DNA of 64,000 nt from Natrinema salifodinae (GTDB taxonomy: Archaea > Halobacteriota > Halobacteria > Halobacteriales > Natrialbaceae), in NCBI RefSeq assembly GCF_900110455.1, contig NZ_FOIS01000002.1, positions 744,001 through 808,000 of the forward strand. Reading direction: 5' to 3'. Shown piece after piece: positions 52,525-61,981 of the stretch (position 1 is the first letter of the stretch; each line of letters begins with the position of its first letter). Under the pieces are notes generated by a model that worked only from the letters and a program-made list of their open reading frames with translations, was not told the origin of the DNA and did not search any database. Made by a program: the position numbers and the translations under genes.

Positions 52525-53700
52525 ATGTTTCCCGGGGCGAGCGAGTACGGCGTCGATATCGCGGTCGACGACGCGGCCGTCGAGGACCTCCTTCAGGTCA
52601 GTCCGACCGACGTGGACGCGCCCGCGGCGCTGACCTTCGCGCGAAACGTCTTCATCCCGCTCACGACGGCCTGCCGGTACACCTGCACCTACTGCACCTA
52701 CTTCGATCCGCCCGGCCAGGCATCGCTGCTCTCGCTCGAGGAAGTCCGTGAGATCTGTCGGCGCGGCGCCGACGCGGGCTGTACGGAGGCACTGTTTACC
52801 TTCGGCGACGACCCCGACGACCGCTACACCGAGATCCACGACCAGCTCGCGGCGTGGGGCCACGACTCGATCCACGACTACCTGCGTGAGGCCTGCGAGG
52901 TCGCGCTGGAAGAGGGGCTGCTCCCCCACGCGAACCCGGGCGACCAGACCCGCGAACAGATGGCCGCCGTCGCGGACGTCAACGCCAGCATGGGCGTGAT
53001 GCTCGAGACAACCGCGGAAGTCGGGGCCCACGCCGGCCCGCGGCGCAAGGTCCCCGGCCAGCGCCTGCGGACCCTCGAGAACGCGGGCGAACTGGACGTC
53101 GCCTTCACGACCGGCATTCTCGTCGGCATCGGCGAGAACTGGCGCGACCGCGCGGAGAGCCTGCTCGCGATCCGCGAACTCCACGAGCGCTACGACCACA
53201 TCCAGGAGGTCATCGTCCAACCGGTCGTGGACAACGAGCGCTGGGCCGACGGCTCGCCCGACCTGGCGACGATGCGCCGCGTGACGGCGATGGCCCGCGC
53301 CGCCCTCCCCGAAGAGGTGTCCGTGCAGGTACCGCCGAACCTGGCGCCCGCGAAGGATCTGATCGACTGCGGCGTCGACGACCTCGGCGGCGTCTCGCCG
53401 GTCACCGACGACCACATCAACCCCGACTACAAGTGGCCCGCGCTGCGCGAACTCGAGGAGATCGCCGCCCACGCGGGCGTCCCGCTGGGCGAGCGGCTGC
53501 CGGTCTACGAGCGGTTCCTCCCCGCGGACCTGCGGACCGACGAGTTCGACGGCGCGGCCGCCGACGGAACCGAAAACGGCGCGGGCGCTGACGGCGAGTC
53601 CGACCGGCAGTGGATCTCCTCGACGATCAGGAACGCGCTCGCAGCCGACGACGACGCGGGCAGCCGGTATCGTGCGGTCCTCGCCGGCGACGGCTACTGA
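52525..53700 (+). CDS. cofG: FO synthase subunit 1, CofG
   Basis: Radical-SAM enzyme that, with CofH, builds the deazaflavin FO of coenzyme F420 from tyrosine and a ribityl-pyrimidine. The 391 residues have the CX3CX2C cluster motif (Cys50, Cys54, Cys57; CRYTCTYC), TFGDDPDDRY, LPHANPGDQTREQM, GILVGIGENW and the VQVPPNLAPAKDLIDCG C-terminal region. The ATG at 52525 lies just before the conserved frame. A short acidic insertion is seen near residues 345-365. Confidence 0.96.
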   Translation: MFPGASEYGVDIAVDDAAVEDLLQVSPTDVDAPAALTFARNVFIPLTTACRYTCTYCTYFDPPGQASLLSLEEVREICRRGADAGCTEALFTFGDDPDDRYTEIHDQLAAWGHDSIHDYLREACEVALEEGLLPHANPGDQTREQMAAVADVNASMGVMLETTAEVGAHAGPRRKVPGQRLRTLENAGELDVAFTTGILVGIGENWRDRAESLLAIRELHERYDHIQEVIVQPVVDNERWADGSPDLATMRRVTAMARAALPEEVSVQVPPNLAPAKDLIDCGVDDLGGVSPVTDDHINPDYKWPALRELEEIAAHAGVPLGERLPVYERFLPADLRTDEFDGAAADGTENGAGADGESDRQWISSTIRNALAADDDAGSRYRAVLAGDGY

Positions 53701-53801
53701 CGCTGTCACCGGCGACAGCCACAGGCGCTCGCTTTCTCGGAAACGAAGAGGCGCAGAGCGAATCGAAGCGAGGGTGCGGGCGGTTGGTGTCCGTTACGAC
53801 G

Positions 53802-54026
53802 TTACGACGCGAGCAGGATGCCCGCGACGAGCACCGCGAAGAACGCAGCCCACATCCCGAGCGACCGCATCGTGTCGCTTCGATCCTCGAGCGGCGCGAC
53901 CCCCGAGGCGGTGGCCTCCTCGTCGTCGAATCCCTGGGTGACGAACCAGTAGACGACCAGCGAGCCGAAGGCGAGTTCGGAGAGCCAGAACACCGCGATC
54001 GTCGCGATGAAGGCGGTCTCGCTCAT
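53802..54026 (-). CDS. Small membrane partner of the sodium/solute symporter
   Basis: A 74-residue protein with two hydrophobic helices (about residues 5-28 and 52-72). Its start overlaps the stop codon of the symporter gene by one or four bases depending on which of two adjacent ATGs is used, so the two are translationally coupled. Small partner subunits accompany some SSS-family transporters, but this one has no named family here. Confidence 0.75.
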   Translation of the reverse strand: MSETAFIATIAVFWLSELAFGSLVVYWFVTQGFDDEEATASGVAPLEDRSDTMRSLGMWAAFFAVLVAGILLAS

Positions 54027-55567
54027 CATTCGCGATCACCTCCGTCCGCACCGGTCGCGCCGCCGTCCGGCCTGACCGCCGCGTCCGCGGGGCCGGCGCC
54101 GGCAGTCGGCTCGCGCGCGATGGAATCGAACTCGAAGTCGTCCGGCGACGCCGCGGAGAGCGTCGCGGTCAGGGCGGTCGCGACGAGGTGGCCGACGGCC
54201 ATAATCTCCCAGAGCTTCAGCGTCGGCGCGGTGACGACCACGTCGTAACTGGCCGCCAGCAGGTATCCCGTCACCAGCTGGGAGCCGACGACGCCCGTGA
54301 CGAACCCGAGACTCGAGGTCTTCGACCAGAACAGCGACAGCGCGAACGGGCCGACGAGCGCCGTCGCGCCGATCCCGCCGATCAGCAGCAACTGCGTGAA
54401 GCCGAGGGTGTCGAGCGCGACTACCGTCGCGCCGAAGATGACCGCGGCGAACGCGACCGAGGCGAGTCGAGCGACGCGAAGCTGCTGCGCGTCGGCGGCG
54501 TCGGTCGCGACGTGCCGGAAGTAGATGTCCCGCGAGGTGAGACTCGCGATCGCGGTCAGGTAGGAGTCGACGGACGAGCCGAGGACCATCAGCGCGATCA
54601 CCAGAAAGAGGACGGTCGCCCAGCCAGGCAAGAGTCCGAGCGCCTCGATCGAGAGGTCGGCCGGGCCGACCTCCGGCACCGCCGCGAGCCCGACCAGGCC
54701 GATGACGCCGTACATGGCGATCGTGGTGAAGACGCCGATCCCGCCGGCGGTAAGAAACCGCGAGGTCTTGTCGCGGCGCACGGCGAAGATCCGCTGCCAC
54801 GTCGACAGCGAAACGACACCCCAGACGCCGAGGCCGAGGGCGTAGGGCAGGAACAGGTCTTCGATCCAGTCGAGGTTCGACGCGGTCAGGAACGGCGCCG
54901 CGTCCGATCCGAGGTTCTCGAGCAGCCCCTCGTAGACGCCGGACGGGCCGCCCGCCTCGAAGAGCAACAGCGGCACAAAGACGACCGTCAGGACGATCGC
55001 GCTGACGAACTGGACCAGATCCGTGGTCATCGATCCCCAGAGGCCGCCCAGCAGGATGTAGATCCCGATCGTTCCCATCAGAACCGCCATCACGACGTTC
55101 GGATCGATGCCGGTCAGGCCCCCGATGACGGTTCCGCCGACGTAGAGCTGGATGACGCCGCCGAGGACCATCGTGTAGAGGATGACGGCGATCACGGCGA
55201 GGTGGGCCCGCTTCCCGAACCGTTCGATGAAGTACTCGCTGTAGGTCAGTCCCTGGGGGAACAGTCTGCGCATCCGCAGCGCGAACGGAATGACGACCAG
55301 CGAGGAGAGCACCGCCGGGGCGGCGTACATCCAGATCCCGGCGACGCCGGTGAGACCGACGTACTCCGGGACGCCGAGGATGTCCCCCGCCCACATCCAC
55401 GTCACCGCGAACGACGCGGTCGTCAATCCCACCTGCGCGCGACCGCCGGCCGTGATGAACTCCCGCGTGTCGTCGACGTCCTGCCGACGGAAAATGAGAT
55501 AGCTCAGTCCGATCATCCCGAGCGCCCAGAGACCGAGGAGCGCGTATCCGATGCCCGGACTACTCAT
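54026..55567 (-). CDS. Sodium/solute symporter family protein (SSS)
   Basis: A 513-residue transporter with about 13 helices. SSS features are visible: FITAGGRAQVGLTTASFAVTWMWAGDILG (helix 1 and broken TM region), VYEGLLENLG, LSTWQRIFAVRRDKTSRF and VLGSSVDSYLTAIASLTSRDIYFRH. The substrate cannot be inferred (pantothenate, proline, acetate and urea carriers are all in the family). The C-terminal 40 residues are disordered and acidic. Paired with the small protein downstream. Confidence 0.93.
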   Translation of the reverse strand: MSSPGIGYALLGLWALGMIGLSYLIFRRQDVDDTREFITAGGRAQVGLTTASFAVTWMWAGDILGVPEYVGLTGVAGIWMYAAPAVLSSLVVIPFALRMRRLFPQGLTYSEYFIERFGKRAHLAVIAVILYTMVLGGVIQLYVGGTVIGGLTGIDPNVVMAVLMGTIGIYILLGGLWGSMTTDLVQFVSAIVLTVVFVPLLLFEAGGPSGVYEGLLENLGSDAAPFLTASNLDWIEDLFLPYALGLGVWGVVSLSTWQRIFAVRRDKTSRFLTAGGIGVFTTIAMYGVIGLVGLAAVPEVGPADLSIEALGLLPGWATVLFLVIALMVLGSSVDSYLTAIASLTSRDIYFRHVATDAADAQQLRVARLASVAFAAVIFGATVVALDTLGFTQLLLIGGIGATALVGPFALSLFWSKTSSLGFVTGVVGSQLVTGYLLAASYDVVVTAPTLKLWEIMAVGHLVATALTATLSAASPDDFEFDSIAREPTAGAGPADAAVRPDGGATGADGGDRE

Positions 55568-55732
55568 CGCCGATCACCCCGGGAGCGGAGCAATCCGGCG
55601 GATCCGTCTGTCCCGTACACCGGGTGGAAATGTGTTGCCATATCATACCCAGCACATGAGTGGTATCAGCAATAAATATTGTGGCGAGCGGTATCACGTA
55701 TCGTTATATCACTTCGCACACGGGGAGTGGAT

Positions 55733-56422
55733 ATGCACGTCGACCTGAGTCAGCCGATCGAGACCGGCATGCAGACGTATCCCGGCGACCCCGCCGTCGC
55801 CGTCCGCTCGCACGCTACCCACGACGAACACGGGGCCCGCGTCGACGCTATCGAATGCGGGAGCCACACCGGCACTCACGTCGACGCGCCCGCGCACACC
55901 GTACCGGGCGGTGAGACCCTCGACGCGTACCCGATCGACCGGTTCGTCTTCGACGCCGTTCGCGTCGATTGCCGCGATCTCGGCGCTCGCGAACCGATCC
56001 CGGCCGCTCGGGTTTCGGAGCCGGACCCGAAACCTGGCTCGGCAACGGGAACCGAGCCCGACCTGGTCGCGTTCTGGACGGGCTGGGACACCCACTGGGG
56101 GACCGACCGCTATCTCGACCATCCGTATCTCTCGCCGGAGGCGGCCGAACGCTGCGCCGACCGGGGATTCGACGTCGCGGTCGATTCGCTCAATCCCGAT
56201 CCGACGCCGACGGCCAACGCCGGCGACGACGAACCCGAGGGGTTCGCGGCCCACCAGGCGCTGCTCGGCAACGAGCAATTGATTATCGAAAATCTCACGA
56301 ATCTCGAACGGACCGGAGAGCGATTCGAACTCCGAGCGTACCCGATCGCTCTCGAAAGCGACGGTGCACCGGTTCGCGCCGTCGGAGTCGATTCGGCGGA
56401 CCGGTCGGAGAGGATGGAATAG
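55733..56422 (+). CDS. Cyclase-family hydrolase (kynurenine formamidase-like)
   Basis: A 229-residue Mn/Zn-dependent hydrolase of the cyclase family. The hallmark metal-binding motif HTGTHVDAPAH is at about residues 44-54, and TYPGDP, FWTGWDTHWGTDRYL and the C-terminal LLGNEQLIIENLTNL are conserved. Members open amide or ester bonds of varied small molecules; kynurenine formamidase is one possibility. The start at 55733 is selected because residues before it are unlike the family. It diverges from the symporter gene. Confidence 0.93.
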   Translation: MHVDLSQPIETGMQTYPGDPAVAVRSHATHDEHGARVDAIECGSHTGTHVDAPAHTVPGGETLDAYPIDRFVFDAVRVDCRDLGAREPIPAARVSEPDPKPGSATGTEPDLVAFWTGWDTHWGTDRYLDHPYLSPEAAERCADRGFDVAVDSLNPDPTPTANAGDDEPEGFAAHQALLGNEQLIIENLTNLERTGERFELRAYPIALESDGAPVRAVGVDSADRSERME

Positions 56423-56482
56423 CTATGCCACCCCGACATGATGGCAGGGGCCTCGGGCTCCGGCGGACCCGACCGAGAGGCC

Positions 56483-57871
56483 TCAGTCGTCCGCGGGCGT
56501 CGTCTGCGTCCTGCGGGCGTCGCGCTCCTCGCTCGTGAGCAGCGGCGTCCCGTCGGCCTTCGGACCGAGCTGCGGGCCAATCGGCTGCTCGTCCGGATCG
56601 ACGACCTGGCGCTTCTCGTAGTCGGTCGAGCGCTCGACCGGAACCCGGCCGATCGAGGTGATCATCTCGGCGTACTCCTCGAACGAGCGGTACTCGCCGA
56701 AGCCGCCGCCCGCGCGTTTGGTGATCTCTTCGGAGAGGATCGTCCCCATGTAGTCGTCGGCGCCGCAGTTGAGCATCTTCAGCCCCTGCTCGTCGCCGTA
56801 CTTGACCCAGGACGATTGGATGTGATCGATATTGTCGAGGAAGAGCCGCGAGACGGCGATCATCAGTTCGTCCTCGTCCGCGCTCGCGCCGCTCGTGACG
56901 ACGTCGTGTTCGAACAGCGGCGTGTTCTGGTGGATAAAGGTGAGTGGAACGAACTCCGTGATGTTGTCGGTCCGGTCCTGCAGGTCGCGGATCCGCTCGA
57001 GGTGCAGCGCGCGGTGGGCCTCGTTCTCGACGTGACCGTACATGATCGTCGCCGTCATGTCGAGGTCGACGTTCGCGGCGGCCTCCATCGCCTCGAGCCA
57101 GTCGTCGGTGCCGATTTTCCCGGGACAGATCACGTCGCGGACCTCCTCGACGAGGATCTCGGCCGCGGTCCCGGGGACCGTGTCCAGACCGGCCGCCTTC
57201 AGCCGGCGGTAGACCTCCTCGTAGGACCAGTCGGTGCCCCGTCGGGCGTGGTAGGCCTCCTCGGGCGTCATCGAGTGGACGTGGACCCCGTCGACGCTCA
57301 TCGCCGCGATCTGGTCGGTGTAGGTCCCGGGGCTGGTCTCGTAGACCGCGGGCGGCTTGTAGTTGACCTCCTTCGGGTTCGGATGCGCGTCTAAGATCTC
57401 CCGGTGTTCCTCGTCGAGCGCAAACGCGGGGTGGAGTCCGGAAACCGAGGTGACCTCGTAGATACCGCGTTCGACCGCGTCCGCGACGATCTCGCGGGAC
57501 TCCTCGGGCGTCTTCGTGAAGCCCGCGGTCTCGATCTCCGTCTCGCGCTCGAAGGTGTGTGCGGCATCCTTAAAGTTACAGAATAGACAGCCCACGTTAC
57601 AGGCCGTCGTGACGTTGTTGTTCAGGTTCGCGATGAAGGTGACCTCCTCGCCGACCATCTCAGCGCGACGGCGGTCGGCCGCCTCGAGGACGCGTTCCTT
57701 GCGCGTCCGGTCGATCCCCTCGGCGTCCGTCCCGGTCGTGAGTAACTCGATGGCGTCGTCGACCGTGAGTCGATCGCCGTCGCGCGCCTTCGCCAGTGCG
57801 TTCTCGAAGGCCTGGTCGGTCTCGGGAACGTGCTCGAACGTGAGGTCGTCCTCGGTCACCGGTCGCTCCAT
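56483..57871 (-). CDS. cofH: FO synthase subunit 2, CofH
   Basis: Second radical-SAM subunit of F0 (7,8-didemethyl-8-hydroxy-5-deazariboflavin) formation. The 462 residues carry the CX3CX2C motif (Cys91, Cys95, Cys98; CNVGCLFC), SVSGLHPAF, HVHSMTPEEAYHARRG, LDTVPGTAAEILVEEVRDVICPGK and NCGADDYMGTILSEEITKRAGG. The ATG at 57871 is preferred because the open frame upstream is low-complexity. With cofC and cofG in the same 6 kb it completes most of the F420 side-chain/FO set found here; cofD and cofE are not in the window. Confidence 0.96.
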   Translation of the reverse strand: MERPVTEDDLTFEHVPETDQAFENALAKARDGDRLTVDDAIELLTTGTDAEGIDRTRKERVLEAADRRRAEMVGEEVTFIANLNNNVTTACNVGCLFCNFKDAAHTFERETEIETAGFTKTPEESREIVADAVERGIYEVTSVSGLHPAFALDEEHREILDAHPNPKEVNYKPPAVYETSPGTYTDQIAAMSVDGVHVHSMTPEEAYHARRGTDWSYEEVYRRLKAAGLDTVPGTAAEILVEEVRDVICPGKIGTDDWLEAMEAAANVDLDMTATIMYGHVENEAHRALHLERIRDLQDRTDNITEFVPLTFIHQNTPLFEHDVVTSGASADEDELMIAVSRLFLDNIDHIQSSWVKYGDEQGLKMLNCGADDYMGTILSEEITKRAGGGFGEYRSFEEYAEMITSIGRVPVERSTDYEKRQVVDPDEQPIGPQLGPKADGTPLLTSEERDARRTQTTPADD

Positions 57872-58033
57872 CGAGGTAACGATACCCGTACAGTGAGAAA
57901 AACGTAGTGGAACAGGAACTCGACTAATAGTCCGGCGGGAAGTCGCTGGAACCGTCGGCCGTCGAACGCGAGGCGATCGGGCACGTAGCACGCAGGTCAC
58001 GGAACTATTGCGACGGGTCGCTAACGGCCGCCC

Positions 58034-58324
58034 ATGAGTTCCCGGACGCCAGCGGAGTGCATCGACCTCGCGCTCGACGACGCGGCCACCGACGAGGCCC
58101 GGACCGACGCGATCCACGAACTGAAAACGGCAAACGAGTGCGACGAGCTCGCGGCGCTCGTCCGCCGCGACGAACTGGACGACCGGTATCGACGGCAAGC
58201 GCTGCAGTCGTTAGCGACGGGCCAGTGCGATTCGATGCTTCGTAAACTCACCGAGGACGAGGACGTACCGCAGTCGCTGCGGGAGGAGGCCGAGGAACTG
58301 TTTGCGGCGATCGACGACAACTGA
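58034..58324 (+). CDS. Small helical conserved hypothetical protein
   Basis: A 96-residue all-helical protein with repeated short helices (ARTDAIHELKTANECDELAALVRR, DERYRRQALQSLATG, LREEAEELFAAI) that look like one or two HEAT-type repeats. No family is recognised. An ATG just after a GGCCGCCC leader starts the frame. Confidence 0.72.
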   Translation: MSSRTPAECIDLALDDAATDEARTDAIHELKTANECDELAALVRRDELDDRYRRQALQSLATGQCDSMLRKLTEDEDVPQSLREEAEELFAAIDDN

Positions 58325-58489
58325 ACGGAGAGATCGCAGTGATCCCACGAGATATTGAAACCTTCTTACGGTCCGACCACGGCAACTGGGGTATGAACCG
58401 CGGCGGCGGCCACGTCCGGGGGTGTCTCGAATGACTACACTCACAGCGAAGCTGTTCGTACGTCACAGAACCCGCGCGAGGTGGATTCT

Positions 58490-59509
58490 ATGACGAGCGT
58501 CAAAGAGTTTCGAATCGAGGAGGAAGCGACCGCCGAGGACCTCGGGCGGGGCTCGTTCGTCTTCACCGACGACTACTCGGTGTTCGACTGGGGGAAGATG
58601 CCAGACCAGATTCCCCAGAAGGGCGCGAGCCTCTGTGCGATGGGCGCGTTCAACTTCGAACTGCTCGAGAGCGAGGGCGTTCCGACCCACTACCGCGGGG
58701 TCGTCGAGAACGGCGACGTCGTTCCGCTCGACGAGGTCTCCCACCCGCCCTGGGAGATGGCCATCGACCTCACGCAGGTCCCCGACCTTCCCAACGAGGG
58801 CCGGGAGTACGACTACGAGCACTACCACGACGCGGCCGGCGAGAACTACCTCGTCCCGCTCGAAATCGTCTTCCGCAACCGCGTGCCCGTCGGCTCGAGT
58901 CTGCGGAGTCGGACCGACCCCGCCGACCACGACCTCGACTTCGAGCGCTGGCCCGACGAAGCCGTCGACTTAGACGAGCCGATCGTCGAGTTCTCCACGA
59001 AGTACGAGGAGGGCGACCGCTACCTCGACCGCGAGGAAGCCGATCACATCGCCGGCGCGGCGGCGATCGAGGACCTCGAGTCGCTCGCCCGCGAGGTCAA
59101 CCGGATCGTCACCGACCAGGCGGACGCGGCCGGCCTGGTTCACGAGGACGGCAAGATCGAGTGTCTGTACTACGACGGCGAACTCCGCGTCGCCGACGTC
59201 GTCGGCACGTTCGACGAGAACCGCTTTAGCTACGAGGGGACCCAGCTCTCGAAGGAAGTGCTGCGTCAGTACCACAAGCGCACCCAGCCCGAGTGGGTCC
59301 AGGCCGTCGAGGAGGCCAAGGCCGAGGCGAAGCGCAAGGACGTCGCGGACTGGAAGTCGCTCTGCGACGAAGCCCCCGAGTCGCTCGACCAGGCGGTCGT
59401 CGATACCGCCCGCGATATGTACTGCTCCGGTGCGAACGCCTACACCGGACGGGAGCTGTTCGACGCACCGCCGCTCTCGAGCGCGATCGGTGCGGTTCAG
59501 CGGCTGTAG
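58490..59509 (+). CDS. purC: Phosphoribosylaminoimidazole-succinocarboxamide synthase
   Basis: Adds aspartate to CAIR in purine synthesis. A 339-residue haloarchaeal PurC, longer than bacterial SAICAR synthases (about 240-300). Motifs: EATAEDLGRGSFVFTDDYSVFDWGKMPDQIPQKG, EIVFRNRVPVGSSL, EGTQLSKEVLRQYHK. The start at 58490 is chosen over a GTG at 58481. The C-terminal part carries extra helices (AKAEAKRKDVADWKS). No other pur gene beside it. Confidence 0.95.
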   Translation: MTSVKEFRIEEEATAEDLGRGSFVFTDDYSVFDWGKMPDQIPQKGASLCAMGAFNFELLESEGVPTHYRGVVENGDVVPLDEVSHPPWEMAIDLTQVPDLPNEGREYDYEHYHDAAGENYLVPLEIVFRNRVPVGSSLRSRTDPADHDLDFERWPDEAVDLDEPIVEFSTKYEEGDRYLDREEADHIAGAAAIEDLESLAREVNRIVTDQADAAGLVHEDGKIECLYYDGELRVADVVGTFDENRFSYEGTQLSKEVLRQYHKRTQPEWVQAVEEAKAEAKRKDVADWKSLCDEAPESLDQAVVDTARDMYCSGANAYTGRELFDAPPLSSAIGAVQRL

Positions 59510-59687
59510 CGTCCGATCCGTCCGTTTCGTGCCGTCTTCGATCGATCGGTCACCGATCGCGAGCCGACAGCTCAGGGGATCGATCGCAGGTCTCGACCGC
59601 CCACGTTGGGCAGTGGTAGCGATCCTCGCTCGGAGCCGGATAAGTAACCCTCATATTGCGTGATCCGCCACGTTCGGACGAGCGCAA

Positions 59688-59894
59688 ATGACCCTCGCCA
59701 CGAGCGGAATCGCACTGAGTATCGTCCTGTTCAACCTCACGACCGGCTTCGCGACCGTCGCGAGCGCCATGCTGGGTCTGATCGTCCTCGCGATGCTCTT
59801 CCTCGCGGTCGCGTCGGCGTTCTCGTCGGACTGGGTCGGCCAGGGGGACACGGCGTCGACGACCGCGGCCGGCGCCGAGCCCAGCGACGACTGA
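59688..59894 (+). CDS. Small single/two-helix membrane protein
   Basis: A 68-residue protein whose first 50 residues are almost wholly hydrophobic (IALSIVLFNLTTGFATVASAMLGLIVLAMLFLAVASAF), followed by a short acidic tail. A real gene is suggested by the clean ATG, composition and stop, but no family is recognised. Confidence 0.6.
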   Translation: MTLATSGIALSIVLFNLTTGFATVASAMLGLIVLAMLFLAVASAFSSDWVGQGDTASTTAAGAEPSDD

Positions 59895-60043
59895 GGACGG
59901 ACACCCGACGACCGCTCCGACGCCGATTCTCGCGACCGCCGTCGGCCCCTGCCGGGTGCCGCCGCTCGCGGATCCGACGGGTAGGACCGAATTCAATGGC
60001 GGACGCTCTTCGTTTATATCCGTCCGGCCGACGAGAGACGAGT

Positions 60044-60312
60044 ATGGAAACCGACGTCACGGTCTACGGACCGCTCCGGAGCGCGACCGGCGCGAAAACC
60101 GTCACGATCGAGTGGCCAGGCGGCACCGTCGCCGACGCCGTCGCGGCCCTGGTCGACGCGTATCCCGCGCGGAGGCGCACCTCTCCGACGGGGACGCGGT
60201 GCGGCCGAGCGTCAGAGCTTCGATCGACGGGGAGCGCGCGACGCTCGACGAGCCGGTTCCCGACGGCGCGTCGCTGACGCTGGTTCCGGCGGTACGAGGC
60301 GGGTCTCGGTAG
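60044..60312 (+). pseudogene. MoaD/SAMP-type ubiquitin-like protein, frameshifted
   Basis: METDVTVYGPLRSATGAKTV and WPGGTVADAVAALVDAYP are the N-terminal strand-helix of a MoaD/ThiS-fold protein. After about residue 41 (near 60165, in a run of C) the frame is lost and resumes as RAEAHLSDGDAVRPSVR...LVPAVRGGSR, which completes the beta-grasp. One missing base joins both halves into about 89 residues. The end reads GG followed by two more residues, whereas SAMP modifiers normally terminate in GG. Such proteins donate sulphur or are conjugated to other proteins. Confidence 0.78.
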
Positions 60313-60399
60313 CCGCCGACCGGAACCAGATCACGGCCGTGGCGACGATCCGAGCATCGTTCGCACGGAAAAAGACGGAACGCGCGGGCGGCGCCGCGC

Positions 60400-61707
60400 C
60401 TACGGCCCGTACTGCTCGCGCACCAGACCGGCGATGCCGCGGTCCTCGAGCACGTCCATCGGCGCGAGCATGTCGAGTTGGACGACGCCCGGCAGCCGGC
60501 CGATCTGGACGCCGCCGGTGAACGTACACCGCGAGCGGACCTCGCCCTCGCTCATGTCCAGCAGGCTCGTCGCGCGGTCGAAGGCGTTCTGCGTGGCGTC
60601 GTTGACCGTCGCGCCGGAGCCGATCACTTGAATCGGTCCCATGTCGTCGTCGAGGTCGACGCCGTGGTCGGCCGCGAGTTCTCGGCCCGCCTGGCGTTCC
60701 TCGTCGCTGTACGGTTTGCTGATGAACGGGAGATCCTCCTCGTTCGGGAGGAGGACCGGGCCATCGAGATCGAGGTCCGGAATGACCTCGACGTCCATCC
60801 GGACGGTGCCGCTTACGTCGGTCGTGTGCAGGGAGAGTTCGCCATCGCCCTGGTTGGCGTGGAGGTCGCCGACGTAGACGCCGGCGCCGTCGACCTTAAC
60901 GGGACAGACGAGGATCGCGCCGGGCCGGACCTGCGGGATATCCATGTGCCCGTCGGTCCGAGCCTCGAGGTCGTCCTCGTTCTCGAGCCCGTAGTCGTGG
61001 TCGGCCCCGATGAGGTACTGGCCGAAGTCGCCGGCGTTGTGCGAGTCGGGCATCGTGACTGACGGCGTCGTCCCGACGTTTCCGATGAACGGGCGCAGTC
61101 GTCCCAGGGTGCCGGGCATTTCGCCGGGCTCGTACAGCAGGATGGGATGCTGGCGAGAGTTCTCCGGGATGTCCATGACCTCGTCGGCGTCCTCCGCGAG
61201 TTCGTGGGCTCCTTCTTCGTCGAGCGTGATCCCGACGGTGCGGTCGTCGTCGAAGGCGACCGTGTAGCCGTACTCGAAGCCGAACGAGGAGGCGTTGGCG
61301 CCGCACTCGGCGCATTTGATCGCCTCTTCGCCGGTGCCCTCGACGACCGTCTCCGGCCACTCGGTGCCACACTCCGGGCAGCGGTGGTCGACGAACGGAT
61401 CGTCGTAGAAGGCGTCCTCGCGTTCGGCCATCGAACCCGTGCTCGTCGCCATGCTCGTCACCTCGACGTCCCGGATGTGCAGGGCGACGGCGTCGCCGAC
61501 CTCGGCGCCCTCGACACGAATCGGCCGCGTAACCTCGTGGCCGCCGCGGAACTCGGGCGTGACCATCGGCCCCCAACAGCCCGGCGGCGTGTACGTCTCG
61601 ATCGTCCCGCCGTCCGCGACGGTTCCCGCCCACTCCTGATCCGGACCGACCAGGCCGAGCGTGTACCGGTCGACGTATAACTCCTGTTGGACTTCTTGCT
61701 GTGCCAT
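60400..61707 (-). CDS. Acetamidase/formamidase family protein with zinc-ribbon insertion
   Basis: A 435-residue FmdA/AmdA-type amidase releasing ammonia from small amides. Family motifs include PGCWGPMVTPEFRGGHEVTRPI near the N-terminus, GEMPGTLGRLRPFIGNVG, HADHNAGDFG-like MPDSHNAGDFGQYL, VGDLHANQGDGE and LPFISKPYSDEERQ. Unusual is an insert at about residues 100-140 with two CxxC pairs (CPECGTEW and CAECGAN), which look like a zinc ribbon. The start at 61707 follows an AT-containing region. Confidence 0.92.
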   Translation of the reverse strand: MAQQEVQQELYVDRYTLGLVGPDQEWAGTVADGGTIETYTPPGCWGPMVTPEFRGGHEVTRPIRVEGAEVGDAVALHIRDVEVTSMATSTGSMAEREDAFYDDPFVDHRCPECGTEWPETVVEGTGEEAIKCAECGANASSFGFEYGYTVAFDDDRTVGITLDEEGAHELAEDADEVMDIPENSRQHPILLYEPGEMPGTLGRLRPFIGNVGTTPSVTMPDSHNAGDFGQYLIGADHDYGLENEDDLEARTDGHMDIPQVRPGAILVCPVKVDGAGVYVGDLHANQGDGELSLHTTDVSGTVRMDVEVIPDLDLDGPVLLPNEEDLPFISKPYSDEERQAGRELAADHGVDLDDDMGPIQVIGSGATVNDATQNAFDRATSLLDMSEGEVRSRCTFTGGVQIGRLPGVVQLDMLAPMDVLEDRGIAGLVREQYGP

Positions 61708-61981
61708 ACCATATCAATGTTCGATGGTGCCGGCGATAAGCCTGCCGCTCACGAACTCTGCGCGACCCGTCCTTCCAGTCTCCGGCACAGAAGGGAGCAG
61801 CGCGGCCGCCGTAGCGCCGTTCGGTGGTGTTTCCGCATGGACGAAGTCGAGTTCGACCGGGTATCCCAGTCGGGCCCGGTCGACGGCCCGAACCGATCGC
61901 GGCGGCTCTCGAGACGTTCGCCGACGGCAGTAACCTAACAGTCGGGAGCCGAATCAGCTTGCAACTGAGGGCCCAACCCCG

